NCBI RefSeq assembly: GCF_000417875.1
Contig: NW_006920880.1
Coordinates: 786,770-846,226, forward strand
DNA: 59,457 bases
Reading direction: 5' to 3'
Origin: Pseudozyma flocculosa PF-1
Lineage: Eukaryota; Basidiomycota; Ustilaginomycetes; Ustilaginales; Ustilaginaceae
The notes under the pieces are model-generated. The model saw nothing but the letters and a program-made list of their open reading frames with translations. It did no database searches and had not been told where the DNA came from. Position numbers and translations under genes: made by a program. Positions 30,976 through 41,300 of this stretch are shown here, piece after piece; position 1 is the first letter of the stretch; each line of letters starts with the position of its first letter.

Positions 30976-32506
30976 ATGTCCGCTCCCCACGACGCCTCGC
31001 CCTCGGCCGCGCGCAGCCTCCTGTTTGTCGGCGGCGGCGTCTTCGGATCTTCCTGCGCCCTCGCCGCCCTCGAGGCCGGCTACTCGGACGTCACCATCCT
31101 CGAACGCTCCACCGACGGCCGCCTCGCACCCGATGCAGCGAGCAACGATCTCAACAAGGCAGTGCGCTCAGACTACTCGGATCCCTGCATGCACCACCTC
31201 GCTTCCATGGCGCTCGACGAATGGAACCACAACCCGCTCTACAGCCCGCACTTTAGCAACACGGGCGTCGTCGTCTCGTGCAACACGACCGACCCGCAGT
31301 CCAAGGCGGCCAGCTTCGTCTCAAAGGGCTTCGACGTCGCGAAACGCTCGGGCCAGCAGGTGCGATGGCTTCACACGACCCAAGACGTCGTCGACGTCGT
31401 CGGCACGCGGAGGCGCCAGGGCGACTTCGCAAAGAGGCCCATCGGCTACCACAACCCCTCAGGCGGCTGGGCAAATTCGGGCGCAGCCGTCAACGCGGTC
31501 CTGGATCGCGTACGCTGCCTGGGCGGCAAGGTCATCGGCGCCGCCGAAGTGGTCAAGATCGAGTGGTGCACCGACGCCGGAGCGTCCGGGCACCTCGTCG
31601 CCAAGGGCGTGGTGACGAGCTCCGGCGCCTCGTACGCGGCCGACGAGATCGTCCTGTGCCCCCGGAGCCTGGCTCGACGCGCTCATGGAGCAGACGCTGC
31701 CAGAGCGCCTCGGTCCGCGTCCCCGGGTGCCCGCCACGGCGCAGACGGTGGCCCTGATCCGCGTCCCGCCGAGCGTCAAGGCCGTGTACCGCGGCGCGCC
31801 CGTCATGGTGGACGCCTCGTCGGGCTTCTACTGCTTTGAGCCCAACGACGAGGGAGTCTTCAAGATGGCCACCCACTCATCGGGCTACCTCCATCGACGA
31901 CCGGACGGCGGCGGGGCGGGCGGACAAGACGAGGGATGCTCGGTGCCGCTCGACCAGCGAGGCTGCTGGGACCTGCCCTCGCACCTGGTGCGCGACGAGG
32001 GGCGGTACGGCCGTGCCATTCCGCGCGAGGCGGTGCAGACGCTGCGGCGGGAGCTGGCACGCTTCTGGCCGGAGCTGGCCGCGCTGCCGTTTACGGCGAC
32101 GCGGCTGTGCTGGTACGGCGACGCGCTGTCGGGCACCTGGCTCATGGACCGCGTGCCGGGCGTGTCGAACCTGAGCGTGCTGGGCGGAGACGGCGGACAC
32201 CTGTTCAAGTTCCTCCCCGTCATTGGCAAAGTGGCGCTCGAGTGCCTCGGCCTGCGCCCTGCCCGCACTCGCGCCGCGGCTTCGCGGCGTGGCGTGCTCG
32301 ACTCGCTGCCGCTTGCGCTCGAGCAGAGGCGCGAGTACCTGCGCGGCTGGACGTGGGCCTACCACGTCTGGGCCGATGCCAACTTTGACCCGCAGAGGTT
32401 TGATCCCTTCCGCGAGGTGGCCACGCGCCAGCTCGACAGCGTCCAAGAGGCGACGCCGCAGGACCTGCTCCCCCACAGCAAGGGTCCAGCTGCCGCTAGG
32501 CTGTAG
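30976..32506 (+). CDS. FAD-dependent amine oxidase (amadoriase/saccharopine-oxidase type), with one-base frameshift
   Basis: Oxidises secondary amines such as fructosyl-amino acids, saccharopine or sarcosine-like substrates with FAD. From the ATG at 30976 a Rossmann FAD motif is clear (LLFVGGGVFGSSCALAALEA, glutamate in TILE). It is followed by the family segment ASNDLNKAVRSDYSDPCMHH. The frame is then lost at a run of five C (31659-31663): GAWLDALMEQ resumes one base later and continues to 32506, with LCWYGDALSGTWLMDR and GGDGGHLFKFLPVIGKVALE, the conserved C-terminal FAD/substrate region. Removing one C would give about 509 residues, the usual family length. No intron explains the shift. 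Either a homopolymer sequencing error or a recent inactivating mutation fits. Confidence 0.85.
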
Positions 32507-33859
32507 TGCGGTTCGAGGACGTCTGTCCGACGGGACGGACGGCTAAGGACCACGGCAGTCGTTGATGACCATCTGAACGCGTTGTGACCCATGATGCTGC
32601 CCACCCCCCCGTCTGAGTGCGAGACGCGAGCGTGAGGTGGTCAGGCCAGGCCGTGCCGCTGCCTGTACGGCGGCGGATCCAGTAGCAGCTCGCACCTCGA
32701 TCCGACTGTGCAGCCAGAGCAGGCGAGTCGATATGTCTGTGCCGCACCGCTGGAGCCGGTGCCACTACGTCTGTACACAGTCAGGCACACAACACACATG
32801 TGACCCCTCGAGGCCATCTAGTCATCCGTCCATCGAGCTACGGCGGCAGGCGTGAGCGCCAAGGCTTAGACGGGACACCGCCACTTGGATTGGAGGGTGG
32901 GTGGGTATGATCCTATACCCTCGCCGACCGCAATCGACGTCTGGACCGTCGGGACCTCACCACCGTACCGTACGTTGGGATGCCACGAGGCCCCGAGGGT
33001 CAGGCGGATGCCACAGTATCGAGCGGGAGCGGGTAATAGGCCCCACGTGGCGCCGTGGTCGGCGCGCTTGATTTCGTCGAGCGGCAGGCCGGGGGCCCAG
33101 GCCAGGACGCTGTAGGCCAGGACGCTGCACGCACGCCATGGCGAGCGGCTAATTACGGGTCGGTCGGATCTTGGATGCATGCACCTTCCCCGCATCCGCC
33201 CCATAACCACCCCGCCTGCCTCTGGGCGTCGACGCCTGCTCGCGAGTCACGGCCGCGGGTCCACCCCCTTCCCCCTCTTTCTGAACATGCTCCTCGTTAT
33301 CGACCCCGCCCAGCCCAGCTCCGAGTCGACGATGCTGCGCTACCTCGAGTATGGTGCGAGGCATCAATGCCGGGTCACGTTGCAGGGCTCCCACGGGATG
33401 CGGGGAAGCGGTGCGGCGTTGCGGGGTACGGATCATGGGGTAAAGGTGGCAGTACCCGAGAGCGACAGCGGAGTCGTTGAGACCACTGTATCGCGCGCCG
33501 TGGTCGGGCACGGGGCATACCTCCCTACCTCTTCTTACCGTATGTAGACCGTGGCCCCACCCTTTCCGCCCTTATCGCTCCCGCCACCACGACGAGCGTC
33601 TGTACGGTCGACCCGTACACAGGCTCACAGTATCTTGCCACGCTCCCCCTTCACGACACCCTAGACAGACATCCACGCAGCAGCAAACAAGAAGGATTTA
33701 AGGACCCCGCCTCACTCCACGTCCTCTGCGTCGATCCACCGCTCTCGATCCAAGCGGCCTCGCCCATCCTCCTTGCCCCCTCCCCCTTCTTCCTCCTCCT
33801 TCCGTCAATCAACCTTTCGTCAACCTCGCGGCACACTTACCCAGCAGCGACACAACGAC
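32507..33859. other. 1.35 kb intergenic, no gene recognised
   Basis: Between two plus-strand genes. A 15-bp direct tandem duplication (AGGCCAGGACGCTGT/C) lies at 33099-33128. No coding frame is convincing. Confidence 0.5.
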
Positions 33860-35592
33860 ATGGACAGGCCACGCACCAGCTCCCAGTCCGACGTCAAGGG
33901 CGACGACGCCGCCGAAAAGCCACGGCCCGACGCAGACGTCGCCGTCCTCGAGCTGGCGCCCGCCGTGCCGACGGCCGAAGCCAAGCCCAAGATCGAGGAG
34001 CAGCTCGTCGAGGTCTTTAGCAACGTAGAGGACGGCGGCCACGGACCCAACTTCCGCGGCGTCTCGTGGTGAGTGCGCGCCTCCCCTGCCAAGGCCGTCG
34101 CCGCACAGCGCGGACCGTCCCGACTTGGCTGACGCGCCTGGCCTGCCGCTACCTCGCCCTTCGTCGCCGCCACTTTCCTCGCTCTTTCCACAACTGAACC
34201 CCCTCTCCCCTCCTACTCCCGCTCTGCCACGACAGGCAAGCGGCGGCGGTGCTGGTGGCCAAGTACCAGTTCGGCATCGGCGTGCTCGCCATCCCGCAGA
34301 CGCTGAGCGTGCTCGGCTTCGTGCCGGGCCTCGTCTCGCTCGTCGGCATGATCCTCGTCACGGGCTACGCGGGCCTCCAGGCGGGCTACCTGCGCAACAC
34401 GCACCGCGGCATCTTTAGCATCGGCGACGTGGGCCAGCTCCTCTTTGGCGCCGCCGGCCGCGAGTTCATCGGCTGGGCCTACTGGGTCTTTATCGCCCTC
34501 TGCACGGGCGCCACCTTTGTCACGTTCTCGTCGGCCATGTACACGCTCTCGGACAACGCCGTCTGCTCGCTCGTCTGGGCCGTCGTCGCCGCCGTCATCG
34601 TCGTGTCGGTGCAGACGGCAACGCGCACCATGAAGCACATGGGCATCGCAGGCTACATCGGCCTCACCAGCGTCTTTGTCGCCGTCTGGACCGTCGTCAT
34701 CGCCGTGTGCGCCCAGGCGCGCCCCGCCGGCGCGCCCGCCGGCATCGACGACTGGGGCATCCGCGCCGTCCAGCGCCCCACGTTTACGGCCGCCATGACG
34801 GCCGTCTGCACCCAGCTCCTCTCGCTGTGCGGCACGGCGACGTTTTTCTCCATCAGCGCAGAGATGCAGCACCCGCACCTCTTCACCCGCTCCGTCGTCG
34901 TCGGCCACGGCTTCGTCGGAACCATGTACCTCGTCATCGGCTGCATCATCTACGGCCGCATCGGCGACTACGTCGCCTCGCCCGCCCTGGCCAGCGCCGG
35001 CGTGCGCATCGCCAAGGTGGCCTACGGCCTCGCCCTGCCCGGCATCCTCATCACGGCCCTCATCTACGGCCACGTCGGCGCAAAGTACACCTTTGTCCGC
35101 CTCCTCCGCAACACGCCCCACCTAGAACGCAGCACACGCGTCCACTGGCTCACCTGGTTCGCCTCTCTCGCCCTCCTGGCCGTGTTTGGCTTCGTCATTG
35201 CCGCCTCGGTCCCCTTTTTCGGCGACCTCATGGGCCTCATTGGCGCCGTGTGCGGCAGCGTCTTTAGCGTAATGGTACCGGCACTCACCAGCATCTACCA
35301 GCGAGCCGCCGCCGTCGTCGTAGAGGAGGAGGAGGAGGAGAGGGACGCCGACGACGACGGCGGGGAGTTTGCAACGGCGCGACGACGAGCCAAGCACTGG
35401 TTCCGACGCGGCGCACCCGGCGCCTCGGCGCGCGCCTCGACGCCCCTCGGCTTTGCGAGGGCCTCGGCAGACTACCTCATCCTCGTCCTCGGCGCCTTTC
35501 TCCTCGTCGCAGGCAGCTACAGCGCCGTGCGGAGCATCATCGACTCGTACAGCACCGGCGCTGTATCCCGTCCGTTTGCCTGTAGAGCCTGA
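33860..35592 (+). CDS. AAAP-family amino-acid permease (MTR-like)
   Basis: Membrane transport of neutral or aromatic amino acids. Exons 33860-34068 and 34236-35592 (phase 2; the junction codon is the Trp of VSWQAAAVLVAKY) give 521 residues. A hydrophilic N-tail (residues 1-65) precedes about ten to eleven membrane segments. The first contains VAKYQFGIGVLAIPQTLSVL, the conserved AAAP start, followed by YAGLQAGYLRNTHRGIFSIG and FISIS-like CGTATFFSISAEM. A Glu/Asp-rich cytoplasmic loop (VVVEEEEEERDADDDGG, about 433-450) separates the last helices, and the final helix is YLILVLGAFLLVAGSYSAV. The N-terminus (VFSNVEDGGHGPNFRGVSW) resembles the Neurospora MTR group. It lies downstream of the oxidoreductase and near the IDO-like gene, consistent with amino-acid utilisation. 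Confidence 0.9.
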
Positions 35593-36100
35593 ATATGACC
35601 CCGCCCCATCGTGCCGCTCTGCCGCTGCAGCTGTGCCTCTTTGTTTCCACGGCAATTTTCTCTTTTGTTTCTGACCTCACAGACACCGACTCGCCGACGC
35701 TGCGGGAGAGGAAGCATGGAGCGGGAGGGGAATGGTCATAGTATTAGAGGGAACACGGGGAGAGAGGAGGGGGGGTTGGGGGGTCGGACTCCGGGCGAAG
35801 TCGCTGCGAGCTCCCAGCCTGGGCCGTAAGGGCCGGCTGGTCGAGCGCGGCGTGATAGCGAGCTAGCGCGAGAGAGATGCGCGCGAGAACAAAGGGACCG
35901 CGAGCGAGGGCGACCAAGCGCGGCCGCGAAGAGGAGGAGGGTGGGTGGGTGAGAGAGAAAGCTACCGACGTGTGGAAGATGGCGGCGGCTGAGGGAGAGA
36001 TGATGGAGAGGCCTCGGAGGCGAGGTGGGTTGGAAAGTCTGCCGCACCGACGAACTGGCGTCCGCCCCGCTCAGAAGCGGGCGCGCGACAGAGGGGTGGT
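35593..36100. other. 3' flank of permease, purine-rich
   Basis: No gene recognised. The plus strand is GA-rich (GAGCGAG, GAGGAGG runs). Base composition drops sharply towards AT after about 36100. Confidence 0.5.
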
Positions 36101-36415
36101 GGTGCGGCAGGTTGCAATCAGTTGCTGCTGCAGTTTAGACAACAGCTCTTCTTCCTTATGCCATCTCATGTAGCTTGGTGCAACAAGCAGCTGCTGCAAG
36201 CAATCTGCATCAGCAAGCCGAAAAAAAGGCAGTTCCCTACCCTCCTCAGTCTACCTCTTGTGCTGCTTCTCTGGCTGCTGACCAGATATCTGCCAACAGA
36301 TACTTGTCTACAGACAGGCCAAGAGTCTTGCGCAACCAGCCTCAGCCAGGCCAGCTTGCTTGAATTGAATGTGATCCCTATCCACCTTCCACCAGGATCC
36401 AACCTGACCACCTCC

Positions 36416-36856
36416 TCAGCCTTTGCAACTGGACATCTGCCTGGTTGTGAGGTGACTTGTGGTGTTGCTCATACAGAAGGGCAGGTGGGGGCTGAAGCCC
36501 TTCAGAGCATGTGCTCTGCAGGAGTACAGCTCTGACACCAAGCATATGACCTGCCCTGTGCCCCTGACGCGGAGGCGACCCCGGTGGATGAGGAGCACCA
36601 GACAGGTGGGGGCCGCCTCCAAGCCGACCTTTGAGGGGATGCGTAAGGGGGGCAGGCAAGGGAAGATCGGCTTCACCTTGGTGGGGGTCTGAAAACCTTT
36701 GAGGTGAGCCACCCTCAAGGTCATAGAGAAACCGCCTGATTCCCTGGTGAAGGTCACGTCAGAGCACAGCATCCCTTGCCGCATGACATCCTTCTGGTTT
36801 GATGCCACAAGGCTGCCAATCTGCAAGCCAGTCAGAAAGACGACCTGTAGTCCCAT
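36416..36856 (-). pseudogene. tyrosine-recombinase-like remnant (DUF3435/Crypton-type)
   Basis: Minus-strand open stretch of 146 codons, flanked by stops and frame changes. It contains FLTGLQIGSLVASN, then GMLCSDVTFTRE, then MTLRVAHLKGFQTP and later LVLLIHRGRL. The order resembles the N-terminal catalytic portion of fungal tyrosine recombinases: a TGLR-G-L helix, W/S-DV strand, a K-G beta-hairpin and a following hydrophobic helix. The catalytic arginine expected in GLR is Gln here. The downstream H-R and Tyr boxes are not recognisable in the same frame. I infer a dead fragment of a recombinase element; the assignment rests on pattern only. Confidence 0.45.
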
Positions 36857-36948
36857 CCAGGGAGGAGCACAACTGCCTCACCATTGGTGAGGAGCTCATG
36901 ATCTTGTCAAGCATCATCACAGCCTCAGGCAACCTTAACAGTTCCTCT

Positions 36949-37131
36949 TGAACCCTGCCTCCAGCAGCTACAATCTGGTAGGCATGTTGCACAGATACAG
37001 GTGCTGTTCAGAATACCATCACGGCAGAGAAGGTCATCAGTCCTGTTCCCTGTGGGTCCCAACATCAGGCCAGTCTGCATCTTGACCCCATCTGCTGTCC
37101 AGCCACCTCAACAATCATCAAGGCATGTCTC
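36949..37131. repeat. direct repeat copy 1
   Basis: Begins TGAACCCTGCCTCCAGCAGC and ends AATCATCAAGGCATGTCTC. Highly similar to copy 2 at about 37977-38170, in the same orientation. Includes the shared core TTGCACAGATACAGGTGCTG. Confidence 0.88.
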
Positions 37132-37604
37132 AACAAGCTGTCCAAGCAGGCCAAACCCCCAATCTACCTTTTCTTCCTCATCCACATCAACAATGATGAG
37201 TGTACCATGCACTATGGCATTAAGATTCTGTGGGGCAACAATAATGTCAGCAACAAAGGATGCACGGTCATGCTCCATGCCCCTGCAACCCCATGGGCAC
37301 ACCCCCCTGAGGCCAAACAGGGCAGAGTCAAACACCTCAACACAGACACAGGACCAGCATCATGGCATGGCCTGAGTGCTATCAGACTCCCACCTCTGCT
37401 CTTGGCCAACTCCCTCTGCAGTCACCAACGGATCCATTGAGGCCGTTGAAACAGGCTCACCCTCAACTTCCCCCCTCTCTCTGGCAGAGGACCTGCAGCA
37501 GTGCATCAAGCAGACCTCTTCATCATGCCATCTTGAACTCAAGCATCCAGGGGGAACCACCAACGCCCTTGCTGCCGCCACCACAAGATCCTCCGCCTAT
37601 CAAC

Positions 37605-37975
37605 ATGATCAACTGCCTCCCAACTGAGCTCATCATTGCGGTCTGGATGCACCTGCGTCCGCGCGACCTTGCTTCTTTTCAGCTTGTGTGTCGAAAGACA
37701 AAGGGTGAGTGGACTCAGGCTGTGTACGCCGTTGCCACTGCGCTTGAGGGACAACGGATGCTGATAACCACGCATCATTTTTTTTTTCCTTTTGCAGGAA
37801 GACCTGCTGGCCAACGATGCACTGGCAGCAGAGTACCTAATTGGCCAGTTTGGCCAGGAATCAGCTCTGCATGTGGCCATCAGCTTTCCGTGCTGCTTTA
37901 CAAAAGGTCTTCTCAACAAGCTCATCAAACAGGGCACTACCATGAGCCTTCCCATCGTCACCGGGCTTGTCGTAG
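37605..37975 (+). pseudogene. truncated F-box gene start (possibly F-box/ankyrin type)
   Basis: An ATG at 37605 opens MINCLPTELIIAVWMHLRPR and DLASFQLVCRKTK, a good F-box (SCF ubiquitin-ligase adaptor) motif. A GTGAGT donor at 37705 and a T-rich tract ending in TTTTGCAG suggest an intron. Using the AG at 37801 keeps the frame into DLLANDALAAEYLIGQFG and SALHVAISF, a phrase typical of F-box proteins with ankyrin-like repeats. After PIVTGLV the sequence becomes repeat copy 2 and no further domain is seen. About 100 residues remain of what is normally a much longer protein, so I treat it as broken by repeat insertion or recombination. Confidence 0.55.
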
Positions 37976-37976
37976 T

Positions 37977-38170
37977 TGAACCCTGCCTCCAGCAGCTTCA
38001 GGCTGAAGACAACATGCCTACCATGTTGCACAGATACAGGTGCTGTTCAGAACACCATCACAGCAGGAAAGGCCATCAGTCCTGTTCCCTGTGGGTCCCA
38101 ACATCAGGCCAGTCTGCATCTTGACCCCATCTGCTGTCCAGCTGCCTCAACCATCATCAAGGCATGTCTC
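37977..38170. repeat. direct repeat copy 2
   Basis: Second copy of the repeat found at 36949-37131, with several substitutions and a small insertion after CCAGCAGCT. It abuts the F-box fragment on its left and the CAG-rich tract on its right. Confidence 0.88.
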
Positions 38171-38261
38171 TCCATCACGCGGTCTCGAGTTCACAATACC
38201 CGCTCTGATTTGAACAAGAAAGCAACAAGAAAACAAGAAGAAGCTCCACAACGACAAACAC

Positions 38262-38360
38262 CGCTTCCCTGCAGCAGCAGCAACGACTCGACCTGCAGCA
38301 GCAACTCGACCTACAGCATTGACTCAAGCTGCAGCAACGACCCGACCTGCAGCAGCGACT
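38262..38360. repeat. imperfect CAGCAG/CGACCTG repeat
   Basis: Repeated CAGCAGCAACGACTCGACCT-like units with variations, ending exactly at the 3' end of the DDB1 coding region. Confidence 0.7.
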
Positions 38361-38363
38361 GAA

Positions 38364-41300
38364 TCAACCAAGCAACGCGAGCTCCTCGCACCAGCGCTGC
38401 ACCTCGTTCCTCTTGTCGATGCGCCCAGCCTCGCCAGCCGGTCCATCAAGCACAGCCTTCTTCGCACCATCGTCGAGGCGGCCGTCGGTAAAGAGGCGGA
38501 GCACGTCGCCGTCGACGATGCCCGCGGGCGGCTGGACGCGGTGGTCGGTCCGCAGCGTGCGGTACTCGCTGAAAGGGATCGAACCGACGATGCCCAGGTG
38601 GCGGGCCGACGATGCTGCAACACCGCCGCTGGCGGCGGGCGAAAACGACGGCGAGGCCTCGACGACGCTGATAATGTTGCGCTCCAGCTGGCTCAGCACC
38701 GGTCCGACGTGCTCGTCGAGCTGCGAGATGACGCCAATCGCGCCCGCCGCCGTCGCAAACACGAGGCGCGGCGTGACAATCGACGCCGTGTTGCCCGACG
38801 GCGACGTCAGCGCGCCTGTCCGGGGCGGGGGCAGGCAGATGGAAGAAGGGAAGAGGGGATCAAGGAAGGGGGTTATCGAGGTCAGCACGGCAGCCCGTCT
38901 CTCGCTCGCTCGCTCGCTCGCGGTCTCGTCCTACGCTCGGCCTCCCGCCCGTCCGGTCGACGCCAACCCACCCTTTCGGAATCGGTTGATCATGTCGCCG
39001 TAGTGCCAGGCGGCCTGACGCTGCATGACGTGGGCAAAGCCGTCGGCGAGGCTGCGCTCGTTCCAGCGCGACTTGTTGCGCTGGCCGCTCTCGAGCTCGG
39101 CGTCGCGCTTCTTCTTGATCCGCCGCCGCTCGTCGTCGCCCAGCTGCACGCGCTGCGTCGTGTACAGGTTGAAGCCGACGTCGGCGCCGATAAACGTCTG
39201 GCTGGCGCGGTCGACGACCTCGGTCGCCGTCGTCCAGAACGGGTCGCAGTCGCGCGCCACCTCGGACACGGTGCCGCGCTCCGTGTCGACCTCGAGGATG
39301 TTCATCGACCGCAGCGCGTCGCCCACCAGCAGCCGATTGTCCTCGGCCGTCGACAGCGTGCACGCCACAAACGCGCTGCCCCACTCGCCCGTCTGCACCA
39401 GCGCGTCGAGCCCGCCGCCGGTGCCGCCGCCCTGGCTCCTGGCCTTGCCCTTGCCGCTGGGGTCGGCCGCAGCGCCGTTGGCCTCGTAGACGGCCACGCG
39501 CGAGTTGATGGCGGCGGCAATCCGGCCCTGGATGCCCACGACGGCGTACACGTTGCCGCCCACCTCTTCCTCGAACGCCAGCCTGAGCGCGCGGCGGCTC
39601 TTGGTGGGGCGCTCGCGGGAGCTGCCGCTGCCGCCGCCCTCGACGATCTCGTAGCCGATCAGCCGGCCCTTGGTCGTCTCGCTGGCGTCGGGCCTCACGT
39701 AGCCGGTGCCGACGACGAGGTAGGTGCGCCGGCCCTTGAGCGCCACGACGTCGACGCAGTTGGGTCGCTCAAACGCCTCGAGCTGCACCTCGTCGAGCGT
39801 CGCCAGGTCCGACTGGTCGAGCAGCCGCACGGCGCCGCGCGCCTGGCTGCCGATGGCGGCAGCGGCCGCCGAGGCCTGAGGGACGAAAGTCCACGTGACG
39901 AGACCAAATGCCTTGGCGGCCGGGTGCGGGGCGATGGCCAGCGGCTGGTGGCAGCCGAGCGGAACGGTGCGGATGTCGAGCTTCTGCAGCGCGCCCACGG
40001 TGGCGACCCGGACGCCCTCGGCCACGGCAAAGGCGCCGAGCGCCGGTTGGCCTGCGCCGCCGTAGAGGGTGGCGGTGGAGCGCACCGCCCGGTACTTGAT
40101 CGCGCTGAAGCTGAAGCGCCTGGCGTCGGCAAACACAATCGTCGGCCGCTCGCCCGCTACCGAGACGGCCAGCAGGCCCTCGGACGTCTGGACCTTGTCG
40201 AGGCGCAGCGCGCGCGTGCCGAGGCTGACGGCCTTTTGGTCGTAGACGCCGACCGTGTCGCTGTAGCTGTCGGCGTCCGGCAGGCCGAGGCGGTAGGTGA
40301 GGAGCGTGCCGTCGCCAAGGCCGATGAGGAGGTAGGCCGGGCCGGCAGGGGACGAGGGGGTACCCTGGGTATCCTCTGCAACGTCGCCGAAGCGATGAAT
40401 GACGATGGAGCGGGGCAGCGAAGGCAGGCGCTCGCTCGCAAACGCCGACTGGCCGACCGGCTTGAGCGCCGGCAGCGACAGAATCTGCGCCGACATCGAC
40501 CCCCACATGGCGATGGCGCAATGGGCCGCCGGCCGCGAAGGCTGGAGCGGGCTGATGTCCATGCAGGCCACCTCGTTCTGCAGCGCGGTGCGGCTGACCT
40601 CGCGGATGCCGTGGTCGTCGCCGCCAGCCTCGACGTAGACGAGGCTGTGGTCCTTGAGCCCCACCAGCACCTGACCCTGCTCGTTGACCGCGGCGTTGGT
40701 GATCGCCGTCGCGGAGCCGTCGGTAGTCGGTAGCCATTCGCTCACCTTGGCGACCTGGCCGTTCTGCAGGGCGTACAGCCGGATGCCGGCCCGGTCGACG
40801 ACGACGAAGCGAGTAGTCGTCGCAGCGGCTTGGTCGCCTGCGTCCCCCGCAGCTGAGCGCGCATCCAGCGACGAGATGGCCAGGACGTCGGAGACGGAGG
40901 ACGAGGTCGTGCTCGCGCCACTGGCGCCGATGACGGCAGCGGTGATGTCGGCAGTGGAGCCGTCCGCCTGGAACTCGAGGAAGCGGACGCCGGCCGCGTG
41001 GGCGACGGCCAGCATCGTCGTCGTCCTGGCAGCGCGTCGGCCCGCGTGGAGCGTCCAGACGCGCGAGGCGCCGGCAAGGCCGTCGAGCTCGGCCACCTCG
41101 TCCATGGCGACGCCCGTCTTGACCACGCGGAGGCTGCTCGTGGGGCCCGACCCGCTGCAGGTGATGATGCGCGCCTGGGCGCTGCTGGCGCCGGCGGGGT
41201 CCTGTCCCGAGCCGTCGTCGACGGTGAAGTCGACAATCGGGCCGAGGTTGTCCCAGCGGCGGACCTCGACCAGCCGACCCGCCGACGGCAGCGAGCCCGC

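Larger units (their letters stand above)
36101..38180. mobile_element. low-GC mosaic island, probably decayed mobile element(s)
   Basis: This stretch is visibly poorer in G+C than both flanks and has a different word usage (CTGCAACA, CATCACAG, TTGCACAG). It contains broken protein-like frames on both strands, two diverged copies of a direct repeat of about 185-195 bp, and the start of an F-box gene. The minus strand around 37108-37335 reads protein-like (LIIVDVDEEEKVDWGFGLLG) between stops. The boundaries are by eye. No intact transposase and no clear target-site duplication were seen. Confidence 0.55.

Noticed and set aside
37108..37335. Minus-strand 75-codon frame (LIIVDVDEEEKVDWGFGLLG)
   Set aside because: Protein-like but short, with no start context or recognisable family and stops on both sides; kept only as part of the decayed island.
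38319..40733. 804-codon plus frame over DDB1
   Set aside because: Antisense shadow of DDB1; low-complexity composition.
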